This document shows positions 62,370 through 64,000 of a stretch of DNA of 64,000 bases, in pieces; position 1 is the first letter of the stretch; each line of letters starts with the position of its first letter. The DNA lies in contig VXMF01000008.1 of assembly GCA_009841225.1 (NCBI GenBank), positions 81,763 through 145,762 of the forward strand, in the 5' to 3' direction. The position numbers and the translations under genes are program-made. Origin of the DNA: Terriglobia bacterium (lineage in GTDB: Bacteria; Acidobacteriota; Terriglobia; Bryobacterales; UBA6623). The notes under the pieces are model-generated. The model ran no database searches and had not been told where the DNA came from. It was given only the letters and a program-made list of their open reading frames with translations.

Positions 62370-63584
62370 TCACACGGCCGGCGACCCGTTCGTCTTGTCC
62401 GATCCGCTGCGCTTGTATGCTTCGTGGACCTTGGCCATGGCCCGAGCGGCGTCGGCCGCATCGTCCCGGGTGCCCATGAATATGTTCATTGGCAGCCAAA
62501 ACGAATCGCGGGTCCCGGCTTCTGCGACCGGACAGGGCAGCACGCGGTGCGGCTGCCGGTCAAACAGCGGGTTCGCATACAAGGCATGGGGGTAGAACGG
62601 CCGCACGGGCACGCCCTCGGCCTGCACGGCGGCGACAAAGCGGTCGCGGTCCGTGCCGAACTCGCTTTCCGAGATACGGCCGGGAACGATATACCGTGTC
62701 TGCACGGTGGCACCGGGCGGCGCTTGCTGGAAGTCAATGCCCGGAACTCCTTCCAGTTCTCGCTGAAAGCGGCCGAAGTTGGTCGCCCTGAGGCGGATCT
62801 GATCCTGCAAGCGCTCGAGTTGCGAGCCCAGCAACACCGCTTGCATTGCGGTCATCCTCAGGTTGGTCCCGACCTCGAAGTGCTCGAACCACCCCTTATC
62901 CGGCAGGCGCCCGGCGTCCGCGATCGAGCGCGCCTTGCCGGCCAAGCCCTCGTCGCTGGTGATGAAGATACCGCCCTCTCCGGCCGTCATGGCCTTCGAG
63001 TTTTGGAAGCTGAAGGTGCCGATCATCCCCAGACCGCCGGCGCGCGTGCCGAACCACTCCGCGCCATGGGCGTGGGCCGCGTCTTCGATTACGACCGTGC
63101 CGCTGTCAGTTGCAACGCTGCCGAGACGGTCCATGTCCGCCATCACCCCGCCGAAATGCACGGGAATCATTGCCTTGGTGGCACTGGAAAGCCCTTCTGC
63201 GACCCTCACGGGGTCGATGTTGTAGGTGTCCGCTTCGATATCGACGAAGACGGGCACGCCGCCGACGCGACAGACGGCAGTGGCCGTGGCGATAAAGCTG
63301 TGCGCCGGCACGATGACTTCGTCGCCCTTGCCAATCCCAAGGGCGTGCATGGCCAGTTCCAGTGCCATCGTGCCGCTCGAGACGGCGACCCCGAAGGCCG
63401 CGTCGTGATACTGGGCGAAGAGGCTCTCGAAGCTTGCGACCGGCGGACTGCTGCCACCCCAGCCAGGGGTTTCGAGCACCTTGCGAACCCGCTCGAAGTC
63501 GCCGCCGCTTATGGTCGGCCACGCCGGGTACGGCGCTTTGCGTAGGGCGTCTCCGCCTGCCACTGCCAAGGCTGGCACCGCCAT
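62370..63584 (-). CDS. DegT/DnrJ/EryC1 family PLP-dependent aminotransferase
   Basis: Fold-type I aminotransferase of 404 residues from the ATG at 63584 (AVPALAVAGGDALRKAPYPA is the usual family start; the frame is open to a GTG at 63731). The PLP lysine is K197 in FSFQNSKAMTAGEGG, and D168 in VVIEDAAHAHGAEW binds the pyridine nitrogen. Relatives transaminate nucleotide sugars or inosose-like ketones. With no sugar-nucleotide genes nearby and eda divergent, a sugar-acid or inositol role is possible but unproven. Confidence 0.9.
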   Translation of the reverse strand: MAVPALAVAGGDALRKAPYPAWPTISGGDFERVRKVLETPGWGGSSPPVASFESLFAQYHDAAFGVAVSSGTMALELAMHALGIGKGDEVIVPAHSFIATATAVCRVGGVPVFVDIEADTYNIDPVRVAEGLSSATKAMIPVHFGGVMADMDRLGSVATDSGTVVIEDAAHAHGAEWFGTRAGGLGMIGTFSFQNSKAMTAGEGGIFITSDEGLAGKARSIADAGRLPDKGWFEHFEVGTNLRMTAMQAVLLGSQLERLQDQIRLRATNFGRFQRELEGVPGIDFQQAPPGATVQTRYIVPGRISESEFGTDRDRFVAAVQAEGVPVRPFYPHALYANPLFDRQPHRVLPCPVAEAGTRDSFWLPMNIFMGTRDDAADAARAMAKVHEAYKRSGSDKTNGSPAV

Positions 63585-63733
63585 GGTCTCCCAGTGTAAT
63601 TCGCCTAGCTGGCCTACAGCGGCGACCGCGCCAACGGCGTTACGCGGCCACGAGGCATGCGGCGCAATGGGAACGGAGCCGTTGCCGGAGGATCGGCCGC
63701 TCTGGTACTGTATCGGCTTAGGATTTGGCACTC

Positions 63734-64000
63734 ATGGCCAAGCAGGACATTCTGAACACGATCTTGGATGTGGGAATCATCCCGATCGTTCGCACCGATG
63801 ACGCCGGGCACGCGCTGTACGCCGTCGAGGCGATTTACAACGCGGGCATCCCGGTTCTGGAGGTCACCATGACCGTCCCGGGGGCAATCAAGACGCTAGA
63901 AGCGGCATGCGACCGCTTCGGCGACAGCCTCGTGCTCGGTGCCGGGACCGTCCTAGATGCCACTACAGCGCGCACTTGCATGCTGGCCGGCGCCCAGTTC
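63734..64000 (+). CDS. eda: 2-keto-3-deoxy-6-phosphogluconate aldolase, N-terminal part
   Basis: Partial gene running off the window; the first 89 residues are visible. MAKQDILNTILDVGIIPIVR, the substrate-binding EVTMTVPGAIKTLEAAC with the catalytic-site glutamate in VLEVTMT, and LVLGAGTVLDATTARTCMLA are characteristic of the KDPG/KHG aldolase family. The Schiff-base lysine lies beyond the window edge. It cleaves KDPG to pyruvate and glyceraldehyde 3-phosphate, the last step of the Entner-Doudoroff pathway. Confidence 0.85.
   Translation, partial: MAKQDILNTILDVGIIPIVRTDDAGHALYAVEAIYNAGIPVLEVTMTVPGAIKTLEAACDRFGDSLVLGAGTVLDATTARTCMLAGAQF

Noticed and set aside
1..64000. CRISPR arrays, insertion sequences, prophage or integrative element ends
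   Set aside because: No regularly spaced direct repeats, transposase or integrase genes or target-site duplications were seen. The transposase-like HTH in the TetR protein is part of that gene.

Overview
The window looks like chromosome of a GC-rich (about 60-65 %) member of the Acidobacteriota, most likely near Bryobacterales/Solibacter. The basis is family composition, not a phylogenetic test: a 1,136-residue Oar-type TonB-dependent receptor with an N-terminal carboxypeptidase-regulatory domain, paired DUF1592/DUF1552 proteins plus a DUF1501 protein, two exported CRTAC1-like (FG-GAP plus ASPIC/UnbV) proteins and three exported sulfatases. No rRNA, tRNA, CRISPR array, phage or insertion sequence was found.

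Layout. 1-7.1 kb: gyrA (minus), then a DUF1592 c-type cytochrome and its DUF1552 partner. 7.5-18 kb: a minus-strand six-gene operon (aromatic-acid-type MFS transporter, CapA-like metallophosphatase, dienelactone hydrolase, maleylacetate reductase, Tat-exported intradiol dioxygenase, sulfatase). It reads away from a TetR-type regulator with an extra N-terminal helix-turn-helix and a fused two-domain CoA-transferase. The enzymes fit ring cleavage to maleylacetate, reduction to 3-oxoadipate and CoA activation. The three exported proteins of the operon each carry a Gly/Pro/Arg-rich low-complexity insert. 18-28 kb: a second sulfatase, a BrnT-like toxin fused in frame to a BrnA-like tail, a membrane-anchored FxLYD-type protein, a large esterase, a c'-type cytochrome, maeB, a HAD phosphatase and a canonical brnTA pair. 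28-34 kb: a tctCBA tricarboxylate transporter, a DUF418 membrane protein and a PQQ-propeller protein.

34-43.6 kb: a nitrate-assimilation island. The minus strand carries a nitrate/nitrite MFS transporter, a molybdopterin nitrate reductase and a fused DmsB-DmsC-like electron-transfer subunit. The plus strand carries a NirB-NirD fusion and a GAF-ANTAR protein, a likely RNA-binding antiterminator; hairpins with six-base loops lie ahead of nirBD and of the transporter. 43.8-48.3 kb: acetyltransferase, third sulfatase, CRTAC1-like protein, NUDIX protein. 48.5-54.3 kb: the TonB receptor, ending in a UNCG-loop terminator and divergent from an ECF sigma / anti-sigma / secretin-N-like operon, with two palindromes in the gap. 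54.4-64 kb: DUF1501, a YhhQ queuosine-precursor transporter, a monooxygenase-fold protein, an unrecognised 428-residue protein, a zeta-toxin-like kinase, a three-gene exported-protein operon (98-residue protein, TPR protein, CRTAC1-like protein), a DegT-type aminotransferase and the start of eda, cut by the window edge.

Starts were chosen by Shine-Dalgarno sequence, overlap with the upstream gene and family N-termini. Several genes without a Shine-Dalgarno have a -10-like hexamer 7-8 bases before a GTG or TTG, which suggests leaderless mRNAs.
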